Source of the DNA: Steromphala cineraria
Taxonomy: Eukaryota > Mollusca > Gastropoda > Trochida > Trochidae
Assembly: GCA_916613615.1 (NCBI GenBank)
Contig: OU744725.1
Span: 68,722,754 to 68,786,753, forward strand
Direction of reading: 5' to 3'
Length of the DNA: 64,000 nucleotides
Shown: piece after piece, positions 1-14,000 of the stretch
Position numbering within the stretch: the stretch's first letter is position 1
Layout: the number at the start of each line of letters is the position of its first letter
The notes under the pieces: model-generated
Told to the model about the DNA's origin: nothing
Seen by the model: the letters and a program-made list of their open reading frames with translations, nothing else
The model's database searches: none
Program-made: the position numbers and the translations under genes

Positions 1-494
1 AAAGGACTTTCGAGAAACCGCCATGTTCGTCATTTTTCTCCGCCATTACGCAACACGAGGTGCGCACGGTTTTGAAAAATTCTAAGTCACAACGCGAAGA
101 AATGCGAGAAAATGCGGCCTATTCTAATCTATAATGATTAAAGGTCACCATACATTTGCTTTGTCTTTGTCCTCGGACATTTTCTTAGCTTCAATTGTCA
201 AAATAACTTCAATGAAAAACAGAACGTCTGTTCGTGATGAATGACAGATTGATAAGAGGCTGGTTTAGAGTTATCTGCCCCTGTCGCTAGGGACGCCACT
301 AGGGCTAGGGCTGGATGCAGGGTGGTAACAACAGATAACAGAACACGTTTTTATCGATGTTTTGGTATTTTTTAATTGTAAAAAATAGTCACAACCTGTC
401 ATATAGCAAAAATACAGATTTTATGCAGTAAGTACCCCAAGGAGGATACCCTTCTGAAAAAGAATATCATAATTAATATATTCTAAGTGCCTAC
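1..494. other. UTP20 intron sequence, no exon seen
   Basis: Continues the intron after exon 33 of UTP20 towards the window edge. The first ~120 bases are more GC-rich than the rest, but no reading frame resembling the next UTP20 segment was found on the minus strand. No repeat family seen elsewhere in the window was recognised here. Confidence 0.5.
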
Positions 495-2044
495 TTGGCC
501 AGCATCTTGAGTTCCGTAGCGAAGCCCTGTTTCCTGTTCATCTGTCCCGCTTTCATTGACTCGATCGTCTTCTTCAGGAAGAGCAGCACACACGGGAGGA
601 AAGGCTGCAACAACTTCACTCCAATATCCTTAGAGCCTGTCATGTAAGAGAAGGACAATGAGACTACATAATGGTGTAAAAATTGTTTCTATTGCCTTAT
701 ATAATTTTATTTGGTTAGTTGCAAGTGAATTTGTTGCTATCAGAATGAATATCTAACAAGTTGACAGAGAAATCTTCAAAGATATTTTTTGTGCTGAAAT
801 GGGTCTAGGGTTTCATAAAACATCAACCATTACTAAAAAGAAAAGAAAATTATCAATCAGTTAAAGCATTAAGTGCCACAAAATATCATTTAAGTCAATA
901 CAAGTTTGATATATGAATAATATATGCAATGTAGCTGCTCCAAAACCTCGCTTATTTTGCAATAAATAAGTTGGCAGTGCATCAAATTTATTCACCTTCA
1001 TCACATTAAGCCCATCAAAGAAGTAAGCAGTTTACCTTGTTTGCAAGCAGTATATTTTTGCCTCTCCGAGTCAGAGAAAGAGTTAAGCATTGTCTCCCCT
1101 TCTTCGCTCTCCTCCAGTGAGAGCATATTGTCCACCATCTCCAGAATGAGGCTAGACACGCCCCCTGCACATCCTTTTGCATTCAGCAGCTCAAACACAA
1201 CCGACAGGGGAGTTAACTCTGGCTTGTCCTTCATTGGTCTGACCAGCAGATGATAGTATCTGGGGAAGAAGATGAAATACGATACTTATATAAGGGATAA
1301 TTTTTTTTTAAAAGAGCGGGATATAGAGATTAATTGATGACAGAAATGTTATGCTTCCAAAGAGGAATGCATGTGATAAGATGAAAGTTCATTTAATCAC
1401 TTTTCTCTTTACTCATAATAAGTTACACAAAATGAAATGGAAAGATGTTGTCCATGCTCGCTAATCTTTATCTTTGACCTATTTGAAAACTCACAATCAC
1501 TCATGCAAATGAGATGAACAAATGCTTAAAATGCTTTTGGCACAGTATCTGATTGAGGATTGAGGGAAGACAACCAGTCTGCAAAGTTGCCCAAATGTTC
1601 ATTAAATCAAAAGGATACATAAGATACTTTGGGGCAACGGAAGAGGTTGCACTGAGACCAAGTCGTTGATGACAAAAATCAACCTGTCGTATTCCAATAT
1701 TTACTCATTGCAATAGTTTCAAGCCAGCACTTGCTGACATTGGAGAGGTACCAATACCAGAACAAACATTTTCAATCTCAATATGCTCTAAATTGATTTT
1801 GTTGATATTTGGAGCCGTTATACATTTATTGTGATTCTATCAATCCCCTTACAATTTTCGGAAGTATATAACAATGTTATACAAGGTGAAGTCAATAAGT
1901 TCATAGATCAGTAACCAAACTCTATGAACTTATTGACTTCCCCTTGATCTACAGCACTACATACCTGAGATGATGGGTCCAGACGTTGAAGAGTTTCAGG
2001 AGAGGTGTGGGCGTGTAGATTCCTTCCTGGGGCAGCTTCTCCAT
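495..2044 (-). CDS. UTP20: UTP20 exons 31-33 (last exons in the window; gene continues left)
   Basis: Exon 31 (1965-2044) has YTPTPLLKLFNVWTHHL. Exon 32 (1036-1259) has LILEMVDNMLSLEESEEGET, like the vertebrate IVMDIVDDLL block. Exon 33 (495-636) has VKLLQPFLPCVLLFLKKTIE and ends TELKMLA plus two bases. Reading on past 495 gives AAG then TAG in frame. I read this as donor CCAA|GTAGGC rather than a stop, because vertebrate homologues continue for over a thousand residues past this point. No further exon was recognised in 1-494. Confidence 0.88.
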
Positions 2045-5000
2045 CTGCATCAAACAATGTAACACTAACAACCAGTTGCCAATGATACTAGGCATTGAAT
2101 GAAGCTCTCATAAAATATTTACCCACACTCTCCATACAGCCTTATGTTGATATTGTATACACTTACCTCTGTTACTTTTGCAAATGTACTTGCCTAATCA
2201 TGTAACTTGTATAAATGATTTGAAATGGGATATAAAAAAAAATTAGAGCCATTGGCTCTGTAGCTCATCAGGCTTCATCATCAATTATGCTGTAGAGTGT
2301 GGTAAATGTGATTCCCCCTTTGTAGGGGCCACAGGGTCACCAATCATAAAATTAAGTATATAGGCGACAAGTTTCAGTTTTCTAGGCCTTATACTTCAAG
2401 AGAAGAAGATGAAAATAGATCTGAAGGATGTCATTGTTGCCTTTATTAGGGGCAACAGGGTCACCAAACCTACAATTTATAATCTTCACTAGTCTAGTAC
2501 TAGTCTGTACACAAAGTTTCAGCTTTCTAGGCCTTATGGTTCTGGAGAAGAAGTCGAAATTCCACAAAGTTTACGGACGGATGGACGGACGGACGGACGC
2601 CGGACACCATGCCATGCCATAAGCCCATCGTTGATATTGTATACACTTACCTCTGTTACTTTTGTAAATGTACTTGCCTAATCATGTAACTTGCATTGTA
2701 TAAATGATTTGAAATGGAATAAAAAAAATAGAATTAAAAAAATAGAGCCATTGGCTCTGTAGCTCATCAGGCTTCATTATCAATTATGCTTTATATATAT
2801 TAGGGGCAACAGGGTCACCAAAGCTACAATTCATAATCGTCACTAGTCAAGGAGTCTGTACACAAAGTTTCAGCTTTCTTGGCCTTATGGTTCTAGAGAA
2901 AAAGATGAAAATAGGTTTTTAGGGTGTGGCCCCTGTGGCCCTTATTAGGGGTCACAGGGCCCCCAAAGCTACAATTTATAATCCTCACTTGTCAAGGAGT
3001 CTGTACACCAAGTTTCAGCTTTCTAGGCCTCATGGTTCTGGGGAAGAAGATCAAAATAGGTTTTTAGGGCGTGGCCCCTGTAGTCCTTATTAGGGGTCAC
3101 AGGGCCCCCAAAGCTACAATTTATAATCCTCACTTGTCAAGGAGTCTGTACACCAAGTTTCAGCTTTCTAGGCCTCATGGTTCTGGGGAAGAAGATCAAA
3201 ATAGGTTTTTAGGGCGTGGCCCCTGTAGTCCTTATTAGGGGTCACAGGGCCACCAAAGCTACAATTTATAATCCTCACTAGTCAAAGAGTCTGTACACCA
3301 AGTTTCAGGTTTCTAGGCCTCATGGTTCTGGGGAAGAAGATCAAAATAGGTTTTTAGGGCGTGGCCCCTGTAGTCCTTATTAGGGGTCACAGGGCCACCA
3401 AAGCTACAATTTATAATCCTCACTAGTCAAGGAGTCTGTACACCAAGTTTCAGGTTTCTAGGCCTCATGGTTCTGGGGAAGAAGATCAAAATAGGTTTTT
3501 AGGGCGTGGCCCCTGTAGTCCTTATTAGGGGTCACAGGGCCACCAAAGCTACAATTTATAATCCTCACTAGTCAAGGAGTCTGTACACAAAGTTTCAGCT
3601 TTTTTAGGCCTCATGGTTCTGGAGAAAAAGATGAAAATAGGTTTTTAGGGTGTGGCCCCTGTTACCCTTATTAGGGGTCACAGGGCCACCAAAGCTACAA
3701 TTTATAATCCTCACTAGTCAAGGAGTCTGTACACAAAGTTTCAGCTTTTTAGGCCTCATGGTTCTGGAGAAGAAGATGAAAATAGGTTTTTAGAGTGTGG
3801 CCCCTGTGGCCCTTATTAGGGGTCACAGGGCCACCAAAGCTACAATTTATATTCCTCACTAGCCAAGGAGTTTGTACACAAAGTTTCAGCTTTCTAGGCC
3901 TCATGGTTCTGGAGAAGAAGATGAAAATAGGTTTTTAGGGCGTGGCCCCTGTGGCCCTTATTAGGGGTCACAGGGCCACCAAAGCTACAATTTATAATTC
4001 TCACTAGCCAAGGAGTCTGTACACAAAGTTTCAGCTTTCTAGGCCTTATGGTTCTGGAGAAGAAGTCGAAATTCCACAAAGTTTACGGACGGATGGACGG
4101 ATGGACGGACGGACGGACGCCGGACACCATGCCATACCATAAGCCCATCGGGCCTTACAGGCCAGATGAGCTAAAAATGTAAAACAAGATGTGTTTGTGA
4201 AACACGAATGCCCCCGGATGCATCCTGCTCGCTGTGTCAAGGTCAAGGTCACAAGGTCAAATGTCATGGTGTCATCTGAAAGGTCTCATCACAAGGGATC
4301 CATATGTCAAGTATCAAAGAGCTAGCTCTGACCAATCAAAAGTTATGACCAAGGTTAAAGTTTTTGTGGACAAACGGACAGACGGACGGACGGAAGGAAA
4401 AGGTCAAATATCATGGTGTCATCTGAAAGGTCTCATCACAAGGGATACACATGTCAAGTATCAAAGACCTAGCACTGACAGTATAGAAACTATAGCAAAG
4501 GTTAAAGTTTTCGGAAAAGGCTCGCTGTGTCAAGGTCAAGGTCACAAGGTCAAATGTCATGGTGTCATCTGAAAGGTCTCATCACAAGGGATCCATATGT
4601 CAAGTATCAAATACCTAGCTCTGACCAATCAAAAGTTATGACCAAGGTTAAAGTTTTTGTGGACAAACGGACAGACAGACGGACAGACAGACGGACAGAC
4701 GGACGGACAGACGGACAGGTGAAAAACAATATACCCCCGGAATCTCCGATTCGGGGGCATAAAAATGTACCACTAACAGACATAGCCTTCATGATAAGCT
4801 CACCTGAAATTATCTAACCTTTGCCCTTGCACTCCTACAAGTAGTGTTTGAAATAGTGCCTGCATCAAGCAATTTAACACTTACAAACCACCTGAAAATA
4901 TTTAACCTTTACCCTTGCACTAATACATTCAGTGTTCAAATAGTGCCTGCCCCCCTGCCAGTTTCTAGTTACTTCCAGATTTGGCTTGTTGGAGAAGAGA

Positions 5001-8000
5001 TCAGCAAGCCTGTTGGCTTTAGTGATTTTAGAGATACTTACTCTCAAGGCTTGTCAATTTTTTAGAAGGGTGGTTGATTTTTCAGACCACAAGCTCTGCT
5101 TGCTTGTAGGAACTAAAACATATCTCAAAAACTGCCTACAACACAGAAATCAGGTTTCAAGACATACTTGTTACTGGTTTCATAGGAATGAAAGGGTTAA
5201 AACGCACTGTTTTTTAACTTGGATATCGGGTTGAGTCATGAGTTTAGATATTTAAACGTACCTGTGGCCAGACAACGGCTTGGAATACCGCTTCTATCTC
5301 ACTGTCAGAGAAAGAGTACTTCTCAAACTCGTCAAACACCTGAAATTTATATAATATGAATAGGGAACTTTGAGATTATTGTATTTTCCAGCAAGTTATC
5401 AAAGAAAATTCTACTATATCATATCTTCTGAGGGGTCAGTTGATAAACATTATTGTTAAAATTGACAGCTGAAAACAGTATTTCTTTGTCATAAAAAGTG
5501 AAATTTGTGTATTTGTATCCATATAGCTCCTATACCATGATATCTAACCAATCAAATGTCTCCTTACTCTGGCTGCTGGCCTTCAGCCAAGGAACTGAAG
5601 TTTTTCAAGGAACCTGTAGCAAATATTTTGAGCCCCTGCATCCTTCCATTGGCTTGTTAACTAGACAGTAAGACCAGCCATTGTGCTTGAAAGATACCAG
5701 GGTATGGTGAGAGCTACACAGATACGATTACAGAAGGACACAAATACACAGATGTAGCACGATGGTGAAAAGTCTATCAAAAAGATATCCCACCTCCACT
5801 AGAGTAAGACCAACGGTCTGACGGACGGACTTGAGAGCAGTAACAGCACTGGGCTTGATGAGTTCTCGATGCTGCAGACAGGCGGAGCAGCGAGCAGCTA
5901 GACCGAGCAGCATGTGCAGCAGAGACGGGAGGAACTCTCCCACTAGGTGGCGTAGCTTCTCTACGACAACCAGCGCTGTACTCAGGATACTGGTGGAATA
6001 TACGAAGAATTGTATGTCAGTTTTAACTGAAACTCTATGAAGTTACAAGGTTAATGAGAGTGTTGATGCCTGATAATTATGTACATTAAATCCTTGAATA
6101 ATCACATGTTAATATTCAAATTGCATTGAAAAAAAAGAACAAGATAATGCCAATTACTCTTATGAGATGTAATAACTAGCAAATGCAACTGTCAAAAAAA
6201 CACTCAGACGGCCTTTTATTGATTCACATTCTCAGTCAATAATTAGCACAAAAGGATATTGTTTGGTACATGTTACTGATATTCAGCTGATTTATAATCA
6301 AGAATGATGACAAGTGCTCACCCTCTCATTCTCCTGACAGGAAACACTCTCTCTATGTCCGTCTCATCCTGAACCTGCTTCACCATGGCAACCGGATCAT
6401 CTACATGGGGCAATGATAAGATATTTTATTATAACTAAGGCAACAAAATCTACTTTACGGATTCAAGCACTCTATGCCCCATTACCCTGGTCTAACCCAG
6501 GCTGATATATAGTAGACCAAAGGTCACCTCCAACATAAAGTTTTACCAGGTACCCATTTGCACTGCTGTGTGAACAGAGGATCATTTTCAATAAAGTTAC
6601 TTAACCAGGGTGACAAATCTTTCCTACGTGTGGGCAGGGAATCACCCTTCTAAATCAGTTCAACCATCCTTGAGGTCACCCATTCATCCCGTTAGCTACA
6701 TCCAATTTTGCTAAACTTCACTTTTATCTATCAAACTGAGCTATGAAGAAAGCCATTTGCCACATTTATCCATGATCATACTGAAAAACTATCACGGCTC
6801 TTAGACATATCAGCCAAATAAAACAGTGTTATAATAAGAAAGAAATCAACAAAGAATAAGAGGATATAAACGTTTTGCTAACTATTCTAGTACCTGTCAC
6901 AAAATGTAGCAGTGGTTCAAACACCAGGTCGAGGAAGACTTTGAGCTCTACGGAACTGCAGCCAGCGAGGAATCTAAACACGACAGCCCTCCGTACATTA
7001 CTCTTGGCCTTCCCGGTTGTGTCTTTGCCAATACGACTCTGCATTCGTCCATACAGGATACTGTAATAGCAGTTTAGGAAACTTGACAAAGCATCGACAA
7101 AGACATGCCTTTAGATTTTAAGTCAAATAAATACAACATCATAACTCAGATAATCACATAAACATTAAAAAGGAATTTACAGAAAACATTCAAGAACCCT
7201 TATTTGATTCTAAGATTGACTCTTAAAGTAATATATCAATAGAACCAGATATAAAATTGATGGACCATATATCTCAAGACCCTTTGACTGAAGACATAAG
7301 AAACTTTAAGCCTTATCCAGAAAGCAGTTTATCTCATGAAGGAATACTGAAACATCTAAAATACAAAGTTTGGTCCATAGGGAATGCTCTAAGACCAACA
7401 ACAATGAGAAAGAATAGGTAGTCGGTTGTATCAATAAGGAAAAACGGAAATAACCAGAAAGCATTCAAGAACAGATGGAACTAAACTCTAAGACACACCC
7501 CGTGAGGGCAGCTATTGGTTACAGTTCCCATTGGTTTGTATTATTTTTTTCATCAGATAAAATCTTAATCATAGCGCTAGGAAATAAGAGACACTGCAAG
7601 TTTGAGGGATGAATCAGTTGTCGTTCAAAATTCGAGAAATAAAACAAGTTTGTTTTATGAATGAAAAAAGTAGTCCAGGCAGTGTCAAATAGTCCTTTTG
7701 CCAATCAAATCATGTGGAGGATTTATAACCCATTTTTTGTCATAACAATTTGTAATGAAAACCCTTTTAAAAATACTATGAGGGTAACAATAAACTCTAA
7801 GACGCACCCCATAGAACAGGCAGGAGGTTGTTTCTGTGCTGTTCCTTGATCCGCGTGTTGTATTGGTAAGGAAAGGTAAAACAACAAGAAAGCATTCTCC
7901 CTACCATTTAACTCCACCCAGAAAGCAGGTCATCTCGATAAGAAATATCTAAACTTCTCATAACAAAAAATAAGAGATAGACGAGAATTAACTAAGACGC

Positions 8001-11000
8001 ACCCCATGAGTACAGGCAGGAGGTTGTGCCGGTGCTGTTCCTTGATCTGTGTGTTGTCGGGGTCGATACTGAACGCTATCAGCTCCTCCTTGAAACTCTT
8101 GTCCTCCAGCAGGCGCAGGAAGTTCTCTCTGGAACACGTGGAGAAGAAGTCTTATCACTTGAGAATAGCAAAATATCCTTTTCAATTATTCACAGTTTAA
8201 TTGTTTGGTGTTAAAGACCCAGGAAGTTCTCTCTGGAACACGCCGAGGTGAATTCTTATCACTTGAGAATAGTCAAATATCCTTTAGAATAATTCGATGT
8301 TTAATTGTTTGGTGTTAAAGACAATTTGATAATTAACTTGAATTATTATTTAATATAACAAGCTTGATAAGTTCTGAGTTCTGCTACAGAAACATTTTTA
8401 AGATACATGTCAATTGAAACCGCCAAAATAATGAATTGAGAGAAAATTTAAAATTGAGAGGCACATCTGCATGTGACGATTAGTCAACTTACCAAGTTGC
8501 TTAAATCTAGACCTAATGCTTTTTTATTTCTGCTGTGGAAATGATGGATCACAGACTGACAGACCACAGAACCAATGGCTATATTACTCGCAATCTTTGA
8601 TAAGCCAATTATATATGATAAGCTATTCCAGAACAACAAGAACACAGATGAAGGATAAGAGAGATTTTCAATAAAATCAATGCAAAAACATACTTGAAAC
8701 TCAATTCACAATTTAAAGAAGAAGACATGTTGTACTGACTTGTAAGGTGTGATGAACTTGTGGCTATAAGTCAGGATACAGCTGAAAGCAGCCTTCTGGA
8801 CAGACACATCCTTGTGGTGCAGCAACTGTAAACAACAATATAACAAGACTTAGTCATCAACATCATATGCTGAATTTGTTACAGAGAACAAGGGAATTGA
8901 CTCCAGCAAAAATATTTGTGTTAATCTGATTTTCGACCTCCATTTAGGTATTGATGCCCTGAAGTCAAGTAACAAATTTGTTAAATACTTTCTGAAAAAA
9001 TGTGTCCCCTTTAAAGATATTCTCGAAAGGAGTCAAAAACTTAGTACAAGGGCTATAACTCTGTAAATATTAATTCCATGTCTGAGAAACCTTTTCCTTT
9101 GAAGACAACTCACCTCATCAAAAGTAGCAAGGGCAACAACTCCTAACAAACTAGTTGCCAATTTCTGATTTTATAACACAACTGAGGGTCCACACAAAAT
9201 TTGGTTATCCTATCCTTTCAGTTTCTGATAAAAGTTTCTACTTTCTACTGACAGAGCTAGAACTCCTCCCCCTCCCCCCTCTCCCCCACTCCAATCTGTG
9301 GCGGAGGATGACCACAGCTATTTATTGTCCTCAGTTCAAGTACGTCATTGGGTTCGGGGGCATAAGTAGACAACCCTCAAAACCCATTTTTCGAGATTTT
9401 TATCATTTGTGGGTAGCAAGAGTCAAATCTTTCGTTTTCTTATGCATTACCTCCCTTAGCTCTTACAGTTTTGGAGTTGCATCATACCTGCCTTGTGATA
9501 AGCCACCAAATTTTCGATTTCGTTTGGTAAAAATGTGACAACCCTCAAATAATGGTAACAGAAATTTATTTTTTATATGATAATTGTTTTACAGACATAG
9601 AAAATAATGGCATAACCCTGCACTCTAATTATGAGAAAAAATCAGTAGATCAAAATTAGATAGTTCCAGTTTCTTAACCATATCTTTTGTGGAAAGTTAA
9701 AAGGTTTGTTATTGAGAAGTGGGTTATCAAAAATAACTATCTAACATGTAAAAAGTTTCAAACGCGATTTTCTCAAAAGTAGAAATGTGTGGGTTATCTA
9801 CTTATTACCCCTAACCCTTCAATTGTGTTCAAGTGTTTGAATTTCGCAGCCACAGCGTACTGTAGCAACAGAGCCACTCTTTGATTTTCATGACATTGTT
9901 TTTCATTGATGTGAAAGAAAATGCTTTGATATGTTAAACAAAACATCTAAATAAGCATTTACAATATACCTACCTCCTGATATATCTTCCTCAGTTCCTG
10001 GTCTTTTTGAAGTGTTTTGGGTTTCTTGAACTTTGATATAACACCTAGGTGGGCCAAGAGTGTTCTGCAAATCATGAAAGAGGCAATAGAAAAATTATTA
10101 TTGATAAACATCAACATACTTTTAGAATACTTAAAGAATAAATTTCAAAAAAAAAGCTCCGAAGCAAGATTGAAGCCTTCTATAACAACTACCTTTTAAA
10201 GAAGAAAAGGAGATTTGTGGATGATCAACTTCTTTATTGTGAATGTTGTAAGGAAGTTGATCATCCATTTAACTCCCTGTCTTCTTCATATCTCAAACTT
10301 AAAAAGCCTCTCAAACACTGCCTTATAAATATCTTGACACTAAGAGAACATTCAAACATGGATGTAATTCACATAGGAATCTGTAAAGTTTTACCTTCTC
10401 TCACTTCTTAAACATTACATGAAGGTTGTATTACTGAGTCTTGTTTATGTTAGTGATTAGTGAAAATAATGTTTTGATAAAACATAATTTTGGGAGGAGC
10501 AAGACTGCTTCCTTTTTCATAAAGAAAGGAAGTACAGTTGCAACTTCACAGGACCATAAAAAAGTCATTACTTATATAAATACAACATATTTCTTATCCA
10601 AAGTCAATTTTGTTACAGAATTAATGAATGACAGGACTTGACATGTTATTACTGAGTCAGATAACATCTTATCCAATCTTACGGAATCAATCCCTTTCTC
10701 TTTTTTTTCTTCTTCTTCGTATGTTTCCTCCCTCCTTCCTTCTGTTCCTCCTCCTCATCTTCATCTTCCTCATCTGACTGATCGTCCGTTCCTTGTTTCA
10801 CCGAGATATTCTCTGTGGAAGCTGAGTTCAGGTCGCGTCTGTTGTACTCAGCACTGGAAAGAAGAATACAATTATACATCTTACGCCACTCACAAAAGAT
10901 ACAGTTGATATCGCTCGCTGAATGAGTGGGTTGCCCGCTCATACAAGTCGAGAGACTTGTGGTGTCACCTTGGGCAAGAGACTTAATTCAAAATGTGCCT

Positions 11001-14000
11001 CTGTTCTCTCAGCAGGAAATGGGTACCTGGAAAGGGTTATCTTGGTCTTGACCTTCTAGCGACAAATATGTCAGCTTGGGTTAGACCAGGGTAATGATGT
11101 TGGTAGCGCCTTGAGCATGCACTAGTGGATGGAAATGTGCGCCTTATAAATACCAATTATTATTATTATTATTATTTATGATTGTCCCATCATTCTTGGG
11201 TGACCAGCTTTCAGGACCTCTAAACTGTTGGGTTTATTGACAGATGTGGTGAAACTGCTTCAAACTCTGCAGTTGTAAAATTATTTTCAGGTCCACAGCA
11301 TATTAAGCATAACTTTAGTTTACAACAAATACAATATTTCATCATCAAGATTATTTAATTTAAGTTCTTTTTTGAGCATTCTAGTTTTAAATTTTTGGAC
11401 ATACTTTTCAAGTATATACACGTTTGTATAGATTATGGCCTGCTGCTTCTTGTTTTTGTACAGAACCATGGATGTTTCCATGGATACATGGTCAGTTTAT
11501 GATCTCAACATACCTTGATGAAGAATCAGAATGGAATAACAAACAAAAATTCATCTAAGGCCCATTACATGGCTGGAGCCCATAAACCGAACCTGAGAAA
11601 CTGGAGGAAGATCTGTACAACATCCTGTCCCTTCGTCTCGCACTTGTCGGGGAACTGTTCCATAGCTCGCCACAGCTGCAGTCGGAAGTTGGTGTGATCT
11701 GGAGTTTCAGCTACATTTTGGTGTTTACATCGACAGTTTGTGTACATTTCATGTACAGCCAAGGTGTCAACTGTATCCACGTCTTTCTTCTTATTTGTCA
11801 CAATGTCAGAAGCTGAAGTTAAGAAATGGGATAGTTAAGATTTAGGTTTCAGGATTTTTTCAAAATGCTTGAAGATCAAAAGAAGAAGGAAAACAAACCA
11901 GATAGAGGAGTTTTTCACTCATAAAAGGTTCTAAAAGGCTGTCAAAATCTCTTGACAATTCTGTTCTTAAAAACTGTTTACTTACTTGATAAACATTGGA
12001 TGAGAAACTTAACAAATTTCCTGAAATGTCCCGTTTGCAAACTTAAAAGCATTTTGAGCTGCCTGCTGTATCGGGATTGGAGCTCAAACCCATATCCCCC
12101 TTCCGCTTCGACATGGGGTATTGTAATACAAAAGACATATCCTTATTGAAACTTACCTGCATTCTGAGCCGCCTGCTGTAGGAAGTGCTGGAGTACAGAC
12201 CAGAAGACATCAGTGTCCATGTTGACAGCGTGACTCCGGATGAGACCTCTTACCGGCTCCCACATGAGCTTGAAGTTGATGTACAGACTCCCTATCAGGT
12301 AATACAGGGGCACCTGCAATACAATTGTAAATTTATAAATTTTAGTTTGTGCAATAACAGATTACATGCTGTATCTATTTCTCATTTGTCCTCAAGCTAT
12401 TGTCATAATGCCTTATATTTCATAACACTCGATGTTCCTTTTAATTATTCTCTATCAGGCAATACAGGGGCACCTGCAATACAAGGATACACTTAGTAAA
12501 CAATGTGCTGACTTAGTGCATATTGTTAATCTTGTTGCATAAATCTTTTGCAGTGCTTAGCACCCATTGGTCACTTTAACAAAATCAACATGGAGCACTA
12601 TTGACCATATGCAAGTCAACATATCTAACATAATGTTGTAAAACTGTTGCAACTATTGGTGACCCTACTTCTATCTTCTGTTTCTCTATCAATATGATGA
12701 TCTTGCTCTTGCACCAAATAATGATATTGAAGATACTAATACTCAACGGGTCACCGAACACAGTGAGACTACAGACATTATGGTCGTGCAAGATGAAAAC
12801 ATAAAGCGCAAAAATACATCATATGCCATTAAAATGAGAAAAGATACAACTATAGTTTTGACAACCCAGAAACCTTCTCAAAGGGTCCGACTGGCATGTG
12901 TGGCTGTACCAACTCATGGTCGAGTTTCTGCAGGTAGCGGAGTCTCTCTCTGTAGTTGTATACATCGATCGGCTTCCTCTCCGCATCCAGACAAATATCT
13001 AGCACCGACACCTGGTCTGTCATCTGCAGGGGACAAAAACATATTGTAGCATTGAGAATCATATTTAACAAATATTTGTATTGTGTATTTTACCTAAGTG
13101 GGCTGTTATTTCGAGGTCCATATTTTTCATAGTTTGCTCCAGGGCAAAATATCACCTTTTCAGTGTGACGTCGCCTTATAAAGAATACTTTGACGTTACG
13201 GTTCATCTATGACATCACAATCTATACGGGCCGGCAACGGCTAGTATGACTATGCTGAGAAGTAGGTTTTAAGCATTTTCTTTAAATTTTGGACTATGGT
13301 AATAAACAGAATATTATATTCGTGCTCTCGCTCGGGAAATACTGATATTTAGCATAAACATAGTATGTAATGGACACTGATACAATATCCTCTATTTATC
13401 TACATACAAACTGTGAGTTTAGAATTATATATTTTGTCTGGGTCAAGTCAAGGTGTTTGTTAAAAGGTAATGTCCACACATTGTTACGAGATATTGTGAC
13501 ATGTATTTCATTGTGAAATGACTGTATTAACACTGTAATATAACTCTTGTCATTAAACAAGAGCTAAATTGGACACTTTCACTAGGGCTATGCAGTTCAT
13601 TGAGACGAACCTTTTCTTGGAGGCTTGGTAGTTTCACAGGAAACAAGGACAGTATGTGAAGTGTCAACAGTCGCACCTGAGAATATGATAAAGGGTTATA
13701 AACAGAAACTGTTTGGATCATAATGAAACTGAGCAAAAACTTGCATTCATACACTTAAGATGACAACCCTTGCTCCGTGTGACAAGGCACTGCAGTCTCA
13801 TCACTAATTTGTTGTGAAATTGTGGATAACCTATCAACACATGTACCTATTATCATATTGCTGTAAATATAGAGGCACATTTCAAAGTCATGACAAAAAA
13901 CATAACAAAATGGAAATAGTTCTTACTCTGTAAATACAGTAGAACACGGATATAACGAACTCCAAGGGATCAAAGATTTAAGTTCGCAATATCCAGTGTT

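Noticed and set aside
493..495. In-frame TAG at the end of UTP20 exon 33 as the true stop codon
   Set aside because: The TAG lies within a usable donor (CCAA|GTAGGC), and the family continues for more than a thousand residues after this point.
4234..4817. ORFs of 96-112 codons with repeated SRSQGQMSWCHLKG
   Set aside because: They translate the tandem units of a non-coding interspersed element; the repetition comes from the DNA repeat.
9155..9538. 127-codon plus-strand ORF
   Set aside because: It sits in a UTP20 intron, has no recognisable domain or codon bias, and is explained by chance in mixed-composition intron sequence.
10679..10942. 87-codon ORF with Asp/Glu and Lys runs as a separate small gene
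   Set aside because: It is UTP20 exon 23 plus intron read-through; acceptor, donor and phase fit the gene.
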